In this document: piece by piece, positions 1-9,900 of the stretch | How the letters are laid out: each line of letters starts with the position of its first letter | How positions within the stretch are numbered: the stretch's first letter is position 1 | Source: Heterodera schachtii | Lineage: Eukaryota; Nematoda; Chromadorea; Rhabditida; Heteroderidae | Direction: 5' to 3' | NCBI GenBank assembly: GCA_023374025.1 | Contig: SIJG01000073.1 | Coordinates: 90,663 to 154,662 of the forward strand | Length of the DNA stretch: 64,000 nt | Position numbers and translations under genes: made by a program | Notes under the pieces: generated by a model | The model's database searches: none | What the model was told of the DNA's origin: nothing | Seen by the model: only the letters and a program-made list of their open reading frames with translations

Positions 1-315
1 GCATTCCTAAAGAAGCTTGCCTCCACCAGATCAGAACAAAAGAAGAACGAATTAATCGAAAACGCTACAGCTGACCAAATTTTGGCAATCGTTGAAATTT
101 GTGCAAATATATTGAGTTTTAATTTTAAACTCACGAACAAACAAAAAAGAAGGTTGGCACTATTCGCCGATTTCTATCGAGAAATTGCCAAATCACGTTC
201 AGAGAAAACGGCAAGAAAAAGGATACAACAGGGTAGTGGTATAGCCCTGGGAGCAGTTTTGATCCCGGTACTGAGTGTTTTAGCCCAACATTTATTAGAA
301 AAAATAACAACATGA
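1..315 (+). CDS. Conserved small Maverick protein, 5' partial
   Basis: The frame is open from base 1, so the start lies left of the window; at least 104 residues are present. The protein is basic and helical, with a central stretch KLTNKQKRRLALFADFYREI and a hydrophobic C-terminal segment ALGAVLIPVLSVL. This layout (charged N-terminus, K/R-rich helix, short hydrophobic tail) matches a small protein of unknown function that recurs in animal Maverick elements. The stop overlaps the start of the next ORF (ATG at 312), as expected in this compact block. No function can be assigned; a small virion or DNA-associated protein is a guess. Confidence 0.6.
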   Translation, partial: AFLKKLASTRSEQKKNELIENATADQILAIVEICANILSFNFKLTNKQKRRLALFADFYREIAKSRSEKTARKRIQQGSGIALGAVLIPVLSVLAQHLLEKITT

Positions 316-1119
316 AATTTGCAAAGAAAATGTCATTGATTCCAGAGGCAGAAAATGTGGCCCTGCGGCATGCGAATCAATAGTGGTGATTATCTCCAAA
401 ATGAAAAAGCAAGTTTAGACGCAAGGATTTCTCAGAATTTACAAGACCCCGGCATAAGCGAGGACCTCAAGGCGAAGAGGCACGATTGGCTCTATAAAGA
501 AAGACGTACGGTGAAGGGGATGCTTGAAAATAGACCACAGAAGGTGGTGATTGAGAATCAAGGACCCGGTCCAAACGTTGCACCATATCTTGGCCTCAAC
601 ACTCAATCCAAAGCACAGAAGACTGATGAACCACGGAAAATAATTATTCCTAGGAAAAGACTTAAAGAGCAAACTCCTTATTCCGAATCCGATAATGATA
701 CACTTGAGGAGTTAACTCCTGAGCCCCAAATAACACCCACACTCAAAACATCCGTTCCGATGAAACCGTCTATTATACACCCGACCCTTTTAAATGACCT
801 TTTTAGGTACGTAAAGGACAACAAAGATTTATTTAAGATTACCGCGGCTGGAAAGGTACAGTCGAACATGAATTTACCGATCGAAAACAGTAATTACAGA
901 GATGTTTTAGTGTATCTCGCGGGGAAGAAAGATGAAACGCCCCGCGGTGCAAAATTTCTTAAAGATCGGTTACTGAAGGATCCAACAGTAAAAGATATAG
1001 TTGATAAATCAAGGGTTATGTGGGGACGTGGAAGGAAAAAGGCAACCAAATCTATAAAAACACCCGGCATAGCACGAGAGAAGAAACCCTTCAAACCACT
1101 AATATGGGCAAGACTGTAG
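312..1119 (+). CDS. Conserved Maverick protein of unknown function, frameshifted near its N-terminus
   Basis: An ATG at 312 opens a frame beginning MKFAKKMSLIPEAENVALRH that hits a stop near 384; the continuation, from about NSGDYLQNEK to the stop at 1119, is in another frame. The joined layout resembles a recurrent Maverick protein whose N-terminus reads basic-M-S-x-V/I-P-E and is followed by a helical hairpin. The middle is low complexity and proline rich (residues about 70-130). The C-terminal part contains a conserved-looking block TAAGKVQSNMNLPIENSNYR. The last 16 bases overlap the integrase start at 1104. The frameshift near 384 may be decay or an assembly indel. Confidence 0.55.
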
Positions 1120-2058
1120 AGAAAATTTTATCAAAAATTTATTTTAATTTAAAATCTCCGGCAAGTTTTGCTGGAATTCAAAAAATTTTAAATGAGGCAA
1201 AAAAGATTGACCCGGAAATCACGACCGATGACGTTAATAAATTCCTAGAAAAGCAGAGAACATATACGATTCACAAGCCCATAAGGAAAAGATTCCCGAG
1301 ACTAAAGACGATACCGAGCGGCTTCCACACCGATTGGCAGTGTGATTTATGCATATTTGATCAGTTGAAAAAACATAACGACGGTTACAAGTATCTGTTG
1401 GTCTGCATCGACGTGCTGAGTCGAATGATCTTCAGCGCACCGGCCAAGTCAAAGAAGAGTGAGGACATGATCGAGGCTTTTGATCGGGTGTTCGAAAAGT
1501 CGAAAATTATCCCGATGAAAATATATAGTGACAGCGGACTGGAGTTTCAGGCGGGAAAAATGAAAAAATATTTTGAGGAAAAATTCATCATCAAAAATGT
1601 AATGTATAGCCCCGACCTCCACGCCGGAGTCGTTTGAAAGGGCAAACCGAACAATAAAGGAGCGCTTGTACAGATATTTTACAAAGATGGACACTCTACG
1701 ATGGGTCGATGTAATAGACAAAATAATAATAAACATTAACAACAGTGTGAATAGGACATTAGGGGCCAAGCCAATATCCGTTACCTTTGAAAATGCTCGG
1801 GCGCTCTGGGAAAAATTATATAAGGAGAAGGAATTTAAAATTTCGAAAAATAAAAGATTTAAAGTTAGTGATATAGTTCGTATTACAAAAGAAAAGGGGA
1901 AATTTGCAAAGGGATATCTCCCAAACTTTACTGAAGAATTGTTTAAAATCGTTGTTGTTAATCCGACGACACCTGATTCATACAAGATTGAAGATTTTGA
2001 AGGAAATTTAATAAAAGGCATATTTTATAACCAAGAATTGGTGAAAACAGATGGATGA
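1104..2058 (+). CDS. int: Maverick retroviral-type integrase (rve), one frameshift
   Basis: The ATG at 1104 starts MGKTVEKILSKIYFNLKSPA, the usual start of Maverick integrases. The catalytic core shows TDWQCDL (first Asp), IYSDSGLEF (second Asp) and, after a frameshift, ERANRTIKERL (catalytic Glu). The frameshift is at about 1634-1637, where the frame ends at TGA directly before the Glu codon and resumes one base over to the stop at 2058. The C-terminal part (FKVSDIVRITKEKGKFAKGY) looks like the chromo/SH3-like tail of these enzymes. The enzyme joins element ends to target DNA. As read, the gene would make a protein lacking the catalytic Glu. It overlaps the upstream ORF by 16 nt and the downstream ORF by 8 nt. 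Confidence 0.9.
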
Positions 2059-3349
2059 CTTTTACATTGTACTACCCTCGAACACACCGGGGCAGGGGAA
2101 CAGCACATCAAAATTCACAGTACGACTCCCCGAGACTTTGGAATTGGGCACAAATTGGTCAGTAGCTCTCTCATCAATTATTTACCCGTACTCATTCACC
2201 GCTCTCGGTATAAATGGTCAAGAGTTTATTAAAGTATGGGAAAATGACAGCAGTGTCCCCATTCAAGTTAATTTACCGGACATGAATTTTAAAACCGCCG
2301 GGGGCCTGGGAAATAAAATTAACGAAGCATTCACACATCATTATAAAATCAAAGAACAACGTGGAAAGAGAGAAGCCAAGGCTGAAGAAACAAAAGATTC
2401 AAAAATTGATGTCGCAAAGAGGGCCGCAGAACGCGCTGGGAGAGATGTAGAAAGACATTTCAATCAAATCAATAATATCTCGAGTTCCATCCAAACCCAA
2501 ATAAACACACTACGGGAAACAAATACTCAAATTTTAGAAGAGCCTGGTATAAAAATGTGGTTTGACAAAATGGTAGAGATGGGAACCCAAATTCAAACAT
2601 CTCGAAATGAACTTAAATCTTTTCAAGAAGAAGTAGAGAAAGCTAAAACCACAACCTTAGAGCATGTGGCAAATAACGACTTGAAACATGCAAAGAAATC
2701 AGCTGATGTCGCAAAGGGAATCGCCAGACTGGCAAAAACCAAATACACATCAACTCTCGAGGAATATAATGATAAATCGGAAAAGGGTTATAGTGGAATG
2801 GTGGATAGGCTTAACTTGGCGCTTGGGGAGCATATTAAACGTAAAGATATTGAAAATAGAGAACTTGCTGAAGCTGAAAAAGGACCACAAAAAAGAGAGA
2901 GACTAGCCAATCAGGATGTTCAATTTCATTATGACAGCATTGATCAAAAATTTATTGTCTATCTTTCCGCTGCCGTCTCCCACATTGATTTGTCAAAACA
3001 CCTCGCCTATGTGCTGGGCTTTAAGAACACAAGGCTATTTCATGAGGAAGAGGCGAATTATATGCCAGATTTGACGGGAGGCGTAAGGCAGCTATACATT
3101 TATGCACCAAATTTAATAGAAAACACAATTATCGGGAACCAAATGGCTCCACTCTTAAGAATAGTTAACGTCGTCGACGACCCGGGATCGATTAGTGAAG
3201 TTATATATAGCACCGAGTACTTTCATCGTCTACAATCGAAACGAATTTCAGAAATTACAATTGAAATTCACACACCGTTTGGTGAATTCGTTAAATTTCA
3301 CTGGGGAAGTTGTATTCTCACATTACATTTTAAGAAAAGTATCTTTTAA
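2051..3349 (+). CDS. Maverick minor capsid (penton-like) protein candidate
   Basis: An intact 432-residue ORF. The N-terminus DDFYIVLPSNTPGQGNSTSK followed by FTVRLPETLELGTNWSVALS matches the very conserved start of a Maverick structural protein generally regarded as the minor capsid/penton component. Residues about 100-280 are strongly charged and predicted coiled coil, a large insertion between two beta-rich halves. The C-terminal half returns to beta-rich sequence (FIVYLSAAVSHIDLSKHLAY). It begins inside the integrase stop region and is followed 2 nt later by the next ORF. The penton assignment is from family position and N-terminal motif, not from catalytic or binding residues. Confidence 0.75.
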   Translation: MDDFYIVLPSNTPGQGNSTSKFTVRLPETLELGTNWSVALSSIIYPYSFTALGINGQEFIKVWENDSSVPIQVNLPDMNFKTAGGLGNKINEAFTHHYKIKEQRGKREAKAEETKDSKIDVAKRAAERAGRDVERHFNQINNISSSIQTQINTLRETNTQILEEPGIKMWFDKMVEMGTQIQTSRNELKSFQEEVEKAKTTTLEHVANNDLKHAKKSADVAKGIARLAKTKYTSTLEEYNDKSEKGYSGMVDRLNLALGEHIKRKDIENRELAEAEKGPQKRERLANQDVQFHYDSIDQKFIVYLSAAVSHIDLSKHLAYVLGFKNTRLFHEEEANYMPDLTGGVRQLYIYAPNLIENTIIGNQMAPLLRIVNVVDDPGSISEVIYSTEYFHRLQSKRISEITIEIHTPFGEFVKFHWGSCILTLHFKKSIF

Positions 3350-3351
3350 AA

Positions 3352-3729
3352 ATGACACACGTATTTTTCGATCCCGAGTCGGTTGATTGGTCATCTTTTT
3401 TCACTTCCCAACACGGGAGGGGACAGAAACAATACTTTGTCGGAAGCAAGTATCAACGGGGGTTCGGTTTCCTCGGTAATGTGGCACGTTTCTTGACCCC
3501 GATTGCGAAGAATATTGCCTCGAGTGCGGGACAGGAGGGGCTTGCCGCGGGGCAGAGAGTTCTTAGCGACATCGCCCAGGGACGTGATTTAAGGGATTCC
3601 TTCAGGGAACACTCAAAACAGGGTCTGACAAACCTTACCGATAAGTTACAACAATGTGGGAAAGGAAAAAAGGCTCTGATCACTAATAAGAACCGGAAAA
3701 ATGTATATGATCAGTTAAGTTTCATCTAA
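3352..3729 (+). CDS. Small basic Maverick virion protein (pX/pVI-like)
   Basis: A 125-residue intact ORF with the signature order of a small conserved Maverick protein: a short N-terminus, then YFVGSKYQRGFGFLGNVARF (QRGxG motif), an amphipathic helix with Gly/Ala, a segment GLAAGQRVLSDIAQGRDLRD, and a basic end GKGKK. Similar proteins are compared with adenovirus pVI/pX, minor core or cement proteins cleaved by the adenain-like protease encoded nearby. It lies between the minor and major capsid genes. The function is inferred from family and position. Confidence 0.65.
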   Translation: MTHVFFDPESVDWSSFFTSQHGRGQKQYFVGSKYQRGFGFLGNVARFLTPIAKNIASSAGQEGLAAGQRVLSDIAQGRDLRDSFREHSKQGLTNLTDKLQQCGKGKKALITNKNRKNVYDQLSFI

Positions 3730-3732
3730 AGG

Positions 3733-3741
3733 TATAAATAG
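3733..3741 (+). promoter_or_regulatory. TATA box of the major capsid gene
   Basis: TATAAATAG lies about 33 nt upstream of the ATG at 3766, in the only real intergenic gap of this part of the block. Similar TATA boxes precede the glycoprotein and PAZ genes at a comparable distance. Confidence 0.55.
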
Positions 3742-3765
3742 AATAGCTAACATTAAGAATTAAAA

Positions 3766-5119
3766 ATGTCAACTCTTAAGAAAATCGATAAGACGAGTGA
3801 GGATGGTCTTCGAGGGTGGCCTTTCGCTGTTCGACATCCCTCCGACGAACGTTGCAATTAATAAATCCAGTATTAGGGAATTACTCCCTCTTTCAGCAAT
3901 AAATCAATCAGGACCGTATATTTTTAGACTTTTTTCAGATAATCAGTTTTGTGACCTCAATAAAACTTTTCTTTATCTGTCAACTTCAATTGAGAGAAAA
4001 GACAAAAGCAATTGGATTCCAATTACTAAAGATAGTGAAGCTGACCAACACGTCGGTGTCATTCAAAATTTTGGGCACAGTTTTATCAAAACCTTAAAGG
4101 TGTCAATTTCCGGTGTTGAGTCTTATGATTCCGGCATCTACTATGCGTTTAGGGCATATATGATGAATGAATTGGGATTTTCAGAAGACGTCAAAAAAGG
4201 TCTTTGTGAAGCATCTTGCTATTATGTCGATGATGTCGACCAGGATAGTTACACAAACACTGGCTTTAAAAACAGAGCGTCACGTTTTGCTGACGGAGCC
4301 AAATGCGAAACCATGGTGAAACTTAATTTTGATCTCGCCCGTCAGCCCAATCTTTTGCTTAATAACTCTGATGTCATTTTTAGCATACACCGTAACACAG
4401 ATGATTTTCTAATTATGGCACCGACATATGTTTCAGGAAATGCAGTCATAGCGAACACGCACACATATCGTATTAACATACACGATATTAGAATTTATGT
4501 AAAAACAGTAGATATTACCCAGTCATTAAATAATGTAATAAGCAATCAGCTACAAACCACCCCGGCCAAATACCCGGTTAGAAAAATTGAGATCAGGAGT
4601 CTTTTCATCCCGAGGGGTACTTCCGATCTCTCGCACAATGTTTTTACCAGCATTGTTCCGAGACGTTTAATTGTCGGATTTGTTTCAACCGGTGCGTATA
4701 CCGGGAATCCTAAAGAGTCACCCTTCGTCTTTGAACATGCCAAAATACGCTCTATCAGTGTCGAAGCGAATGGAAACATATTCCCCGGGTCACCCTATTC
4801 TCTTAATTTTGATAGAAACAAATACATTCGAGCATTTGTTGACATGTATACGGGACTAGGGATGGACGACGGTGAAAGAACAATGTCGATCAATATACAA
4901 AAATTTGTAAACGGGTGGTGCTTCTTTGTCATCCCGATGACCTCTACTCTAGAGGATACCCCTGGTTTTGAACTGATTCGAAACGGAACGACCAGCATCA
5001 AGGTGCAATTTAATGAGCCTATAAAGGACGGCGGGTATGAGATGATCGTTCTGGGGGAATTTGATTCGATTTTGTCTATTAATGCTAATCGTGTGCTCAG
5101 TAGCGACGGAAGCATATGA
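3766..5119 (+). CDS. Maverick major capsid protein (double jelly-roll type), frameshift near start
   Basis: About 445 residues. An ATG at 3766 gives MSTLKKIDKTSEDGL, and the rest of the protein (GLSLFDIPPTNVAINKSSIR onward) continues one base out of frame, so an indel lies near 3800-3815. The motif LFDIPPTNVAI corresponds to the conserved LFxVPPTxTSI start of Maverick major capsid proteins, followed by a PLSAI...G.YIFRL.SDNQFCDLNKTFLYL block that matches the family pattern. This capsid protein would build the icosahedral shell. Its stop overlaps the start of the protease gene (ATGATGA). A TATA box lies just upstream. Confidence 0.8.
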
Positions 5120-5562
5120 TGAATTCTCAAGAGATTGAAATATTTTTAACCAAACACCCGACAACCCGCAAATATTTTATCGGGGTTTTTGCTTCAGACA
5201 AGGTTCCAAAATTGAAGGACAGGCATTTTCCGTACTGTTTTGTGGCAAATACAGATCGGGCAGGCACAATAGGTGAACACTGGGTCGCCTGTTTTGTAAA
5301 TTCGCCGACAGAAATAGAATATTTTGATTCATTGGGCGATTATCCCAACGAAGATTTAAGTTCATATCTTAACCTATTTGAACGAGTTCTCTTTAACGAT
5401 CGTATTGTTCAACATCAATTCTCAGATGCATGTGGTCAATTTTGCATTTATTTCTTGACACATCGGTGCTCCGGAATCCCTTATTGTAAGGTCATCGACG
5501 GTCTATATAAGGTTCGTGAGAGGGCCGATTTATTAGTTAAGAAATTTGTCAATAATGTTTAA
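5116..5562 (+). CDS. Adenain-like cysteine protease (maturation protease)
   Basis: A 148-residue intact ORF. The catalytic triad is visible in family order: His in GEHWVACF (about residue 55), Asp in YFDSLG (about 73) and Cys in DACGQFCIYF (about 107). Length and motif order fit adenovirus-type/Ulp1-like (C5) proteases of Mavericks, which process capsid precursors during assembly. It overlaps the major capsid stop by 4 nt and the glycoprotein start by 8 nt, implying coordinated late expression. All catalytic residues are present. Confidence 0.92.
   Translation: MMNSQEIEIFLTKHPTTRKYFIGVFASDKVPKLKDRHFPYCFVANTDRAGTIGEHWVACFVNSPTEIEYFDSLGDYPNEDLSSYLNLFERVLFNDRIVQHQFSDACGQFCIYFLTHRCSGIPYCKVIDGLYKVRERADLLVKKFVNNV
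5504..5512 (+). promoter_or_regulatory. TATA box of the glycoprotein gene
   Basis: TATATAAGG inside the 3' end of the protease ORF, 43 nt upstream of the ATG at 5555. The same nonamer precedes the PAZ gene. Confidence 0.5.
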
Positions 5563-6421
5563 TTTAATTGTTCTCATAACGATAGTCGGTCATCTCACTG
5601 CAGAAAGGGTTCAGATTCTTTCTAATACACAACTTTTTGACGACAGGTATCTCACTATGACAAAGAGTTCGGTCAATGAAAGACTGTTCGGGTTCGATCA
5701 GTCGAGACTATGTAAGATAAATAGTAATCTGATTTCAGGGTGGAGCCTATCAATCCAAGAAATTAATTCAATTGATAAGAGCGGATCCAATAATATCAAG
5801 CTTTACTGGGATTTTCGACTATTGAAACCCCTAGCGTGCTTTTATTACAATGATCACAGTTACTTAATTTTTCAAAATGAAAAGACAAATGAAACTTCGA
5901 TAACAAGAGGGAGTCAAGAAATGGTTGTCAGGAATTTTCCGAGTGGGGACCTTAGATTTGATCATATTGATGGTCGACTTTTCATAATCAGAGACGATCA
6001 GATAGATGAGATTGACATTAGAACAATCGAGAATTTATGGACACAACATAACGAAACCGAGATTATTACTAAGAACATCGGGTCAATGCCATCGGCATAC
6101 ACCGATTTCCTAATAATTGAGGGACAAATTTATCTAATTAAGGAGAAGAAAATATACAAAGATCGATTTGACTCAAACGAGATACTTCCCAAATATATGT
6201 CAGACGCAAATAGTGAATTCTTTAATTTTGTCATGTTCAAAGAATTTGAGAAAATTAGAGTTTCAAATTCAAATATTTGGGTGTATTTTTTATCAATTTT
6301 AGATTTGGTAGTGGTCATCATTTGTATTTCAGTTCTCAGAATTTTGAAAATAAAGAAAAACGGCAAAAATTTATCCTACAGTGGTGAAGTGAGTGTATAT
6401 AAGGAATTGCAGCGTAGCTGA
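5555..6421 (+). CDS. Type I membrane glycoprotein of the Maverick (envelope candidate)
   Basis: An intact ORF of 288 residues from the ATG at 5555. It has an N-terminal signal peptide (MFNLIVLITIVGHLTA then ERVQ), an ectodomain of about 230 residues, one strong transmembrane segment (VYFLSILDLVVVIICISVL) and a short basic cytoplasmic tail (KIKK...). At least two N-glycosylation sequons (NETS, NETE) are present. The ectodomain has repeated short beta-strand patterns such as IDGRLFIIRDDQI and IEGQIYLIKEKKI, suggestive of propeller-like blades (weak). Nematode Mavericks are known to encode a larger herpesvirus gB-like fusogen; this protein is much shorter and I see no similarity, so it is not identified. 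A surface/envelope role is inferred from topology and position among virion genes. Confidence 0.65.
   Translation: MFNLIVLITIVGHLTAERVQILSNTQLFDDRYLTMTKSSVNERLFGFDQSRLCKINSNLISGWSLSIQEINSIDKSGSNNIKLYWDFRLLKPLACFYYNDHSYLIFQNEKTNETSITRGSQEMVVRNFPSGDLRFDHIDGRLFIIRDDQIDEIDIRTIENLWTQHNETEIITKNIGSMPSAYTDFLIIEGQIYLIKEKKIYKDRFDSNEILPKYMSDANSEFFNFVMFKEFEKIRVSNSNIWVYFLSILDLVVVIICISVLRILKIKKNGKNLSYSGEVSVYKELQRS
6396..6404 (+). promoter_or_regulatory. TATA box of the PAZ-domain gene
   Basis: TATATAAGG, 39 nt upstream of the ATG at 6443, embedded in the 3' end of the glycoprotein ORF. Sequence and spacing are nearly the same as for the glycoprotein gene. Confidence 0.5.
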
Positions 6422-6442
6422 AAATGCCTATCGGTGCTCAAA

Positions 6443-6787
6443 ATGAATTCTCTCGTTGAAATTCTATGCGATTTTAACGAATGCGAACCTCACGAGCTAT
6501 CTGAAATTCTACGACAGCGGAAGAAAAAGAATTTGAAATTTTTGAGAAGACACGTTCTAATAACGAGACACCTTAGGCACAATCAGTTTATTTCACCGGA
6601 TAACATCGCATTTAATGGGCCAAATAGGCTATTTGCCTACCGAGGTTTCCTCGGGGTTACTGTAGAACAACACCTCTACTCACGACACAGGGTCAAGCTA
6701 CAATTCCCTCAACTCCCCTGTATAATTATGTACCAGAATAACGGTCATAGGTGCTATTTTCCTCTTGAAGTGCTGGATTTTTTATAA
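6443..6787 (+). CDS. Stand-alone PAZ domain protein (Argonaute-derived) carried by the Maverick
   Basis: A 114-residue intact ORF. The C-terminal two thirds reads as a complete Argonaute PAZ domain: KFLRRHVLITRHLRHNQF (first strands, as in the FLKG-V-V-T start of PAZ), then FLGVTVEQHLYSRHRVKLQF (VTVxxY...Y.I.L.YP block), FPQLPCIIM (YPxLPC) and CYFPLEVLDFL (Y.PLEV end). The N-terminal ~30 residues (VEILCDFNECEPHELSEILR) fit the helix preceding PAZ. There is no N, MID or PIWI domain: the ORF ends right after PLEV. In Argonautes PAZ holds the 3' end of the small RNA. The gene is last in the + block, has its own TATA box, and shows no frameshift. The domain call is by eye from motif order; the role (small-RNA binding decoy against host silencing) is inference. 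Confidence 0.72.
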   Translation: MNSLVEILCDFNECEPHELSEILRQRKKKNLKFLRRHVLITRHLRHNQFISPDNIAFNGPNRLFAYRGFLGVTVEQHLYSRHRVKLQFPQLPCIIMYQNNGHRCYFPLEVLDFL

Positions 6788-6903
6788 AAAATATTACAGC
6801 TAACAGGAGTGGGCCTTCACTTTAGACCGTTCCACCACCGCTAGTCATAATATCACTTTAATTTTTATTCAACTTTATTTAACAAAAAACAATAAAATAC
6901 AAA
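6788..6903. other. Convergent intergenic gap
   Basis: About 115 bases separate the convergent PAZ and polB genes. An AATAAAA on + at about 6890 could serve as the polyadenylation signal of the + block. Nothing else is seen. Confidence 0.4.
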
Positions 6904-9900
6904 TTAACAAAATCCAAATGGCATCACATTAAGCTCCTCATCGATTATCCCCTTCTGACAGACCGGCCTGTACATCTTGTGCTTCTCCCTCGTTACCACT
7001 TTCGAATCCCGCGTTGGCCTAAATATTGGTATTAATTTTGGAAATATTTTTTTAAAAACTAACCCAAAATCATTCTTGTAGACAAAGAAAGCCGGGTCCA
7101 CCTCCCCTTTTCCATAATTCAGAACCATCTCCCTGAATGTGTCGTAATGTAAAGTCTTCTTATTATCCACATCGAACGTAATCCCTCTAATCTTCATAAC
7201 GTATTCGATCTCCCCCGTCTGTTTGTTTCTCATCTTCATTGCGTACTGCTTCGCCCCTCCACAGCAATATTCTTCAATCTCATAGCCGCCGTATTCCTCG
7301 CTCATTTCTCCCAAATATTTCCCCGTCGTGATCGGCTCCACATCCCGATCGTGCCTAACAAAAATACTGTCCGTGTCCGTGTACAAAATCTCTCCGCCAT
7401 GGCTCTCTGCTTCTCTCATGAATTCCAATAATTTTAACCTCGCCATACTCGTCGTCCTAAAAATTAGTTTATATACAAATTTATAATTTTATGAACTTAC
7501 CATAAACTAATGACTATGTTGCTCGACTTGTGCTCCATCACAAAGTCCTCCTTGTCCCTGTATATCAATCTAATCGCCTCTTCCGAATATTCAACAATAT
7601 CACATAATTCAATTTTATGATCACACGCAATTTTATAAAACTCCGACGCCCTATCAATCACCGCATTCTTGTTCAAACAATTTCTCATCGAAAACTTTCC
7701 CTAAAATAATAGGTTATAATTCTATCGCAAAACCTTAAATCTTACCCATAAGCTATTTAGCATCAACTTGCTTATGTACCGCAATCCCGGATTCTTCTTC
7801 ACTTTAGTCAATTCAATGTCGATTCCATATTTTTCCTTATACTCTTCTCTCCACATATCCTTCTGCTCCTCCGTCTCAACTCCCTTCGGGAAACCGCTTG
7901 CCTCCTCCTTCAGCTTCAAAAATAATCGCACGTATCCCTTGAATAAATCATCCGCCTCCTCTTCGTAGTGCCACGCTCTATAAAATCTGTCCACAGTATA
8001 ACCGCATTCCAACGCCTTTGCCTGAAAATGTCAATTTTTCTTAAAATTTTCCCACCATAGGTTCGTACCAATTCAACGCTGGTATATGTCGCCACGTATC
8101 TCCGCTGTGCCTCATCATGGGGGCAATTGTAATCACATCTCGTAGTTTCCTTCTTAAATGTTGACGCACATCTCCAACACAACGGGAATAATAATCTCTC
8201 ATCACACTTCAACTGCAGAACCGGAATCCGCAACCCTCGCGGCGGGTTAACCCTCACTTTATACAACCCCTTATATTTCAAATCCTCCGGTCTCGTCCAA
8301 TTTACATTAATCTCATCGCTCTTCGGTATAATAATCTCCGGCAAACCAATCGGGTAAGCTGTACCGTAATTCACTGACGGGTACAGACTCACAATGTCGT
8401 AAACACTAATCTTTTTCTTCTCATCCGATTTGGCAAACAATTTCATTGGTCCGGTCCTTCCTCCAGCATACGCCATCCGCGGATCAATCGGCCCCTTCTC
8501 ATTCCCTCTGTCGTCGAAGAAGTCCCTCATTTCTTCATCCTTTTTCAATTCCTTTTCAATTTGACAACCCTAAAAACCGGAGGTAAAAAATGTAAATGTC
8601 AAATAAACCTACCCAAACTTCTTCGACCTCCAAACTTTTCCGCAATTCCGCCAATCTCTCCTGAGTATCATCATTTAATTCCTGGGCCGTTCTTCCTCCA
8701 ATCAATTCCGCCGCCGAGTCATAACAATTCAAACATCCATGTATGTAGCATCCCATCACTTCAATGCATTTGTCCCTAGCTCCTTCATTCACAATAAATC
8801 CATCCAATTTATATTTTCCAACTTTGACCTCTCGTCCATTCCCTGCGTGCCGTATCTCAATTCCATCCCGCTTGCTTCTCCACTCCAAATATTTAATGGC
8901 CATCACACTGGCCCGGTCACACCGCTCATATCCCTTCTCCGGCACAATCGATAACTGCTCCTTCAACAAAAACAATGCCTTGAATATATTCATCGCAACT
9001 CCCGCATTCGTACAGCTCCTCGGCAACGGGTCGAACCCCTTCGTAATGTCGTTGATCAAAATTCTCCTAAACTCAATAATCGATCAGCAACAAAATCTCC
9101 GTGTCGTTTCGGCAATAATTTTTCAATTCTTCATCCAAATAAAAAGGCGTCTCCTTGTTTTCGTTATACCTAAAGAAAAATTTAATTCAAATTTAATTCT
9201 TATTTTCTTACCATTTTTCGAATTTTATAAATTTCTCCTTATTCATAGATCCCGGTGAATAATCCTCCATAGGGGGCAGATGTTCCAAACGTATTCCATA
9301 ATTTTCTTTCTTGTTGTAGTAATAGGGGAAAAAGGGCTTGTCCTCACATTCCAAATTAAATGTCGCCTTCAGCGACTCAAGTTTCACCGGCATCAATAAA
9401 CACGAGTCTCTCCAAATCAGCATTGAATGTTTCTTCGAATTTTTCACTTTGAATTCATAAATTTTTAGTCCATTGATGAGCGGTATCGGGTTCTTCCCGG
9501 TACGGCAAAGATAATTAAACACGAAATGTCCTAAAATTAGAATAAAAATAAAATTTTCAAGTATTTTTTACCGTCAAATCGTCCGGCGTTATGCGCAAAT
9601 ATGTACGTATCATAATTACTAAAAGCCGTTAAAATCCATTCCACAAAATCCTTCGTCGGATCACATCCCTCTGCCTCGCTCCAATCCTTGGTCCTCACCT
9701 CCCCACAAATTTTGCAATTCGTCCTATCTTTATCATCGCAGCATTCCGTACAAGTCACTCTCACCGAAATATAATTAATCACATGCTCCTTCTGGTCCCC
9801 CTTGTAATTGTATCCTGCGACGTTTCCGAATCCTGTAAATCAAGACCTATTTTGTTGATTGTTTTTGTAAAACATACCCAAACGACAATTCGGTAAACGT

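Noticed and set aside
3195..3386. Alternative + frame across the end of the minor capsid gene
   Set aside because: Overlaps intact coding sequence on both sides and has no family pattern.
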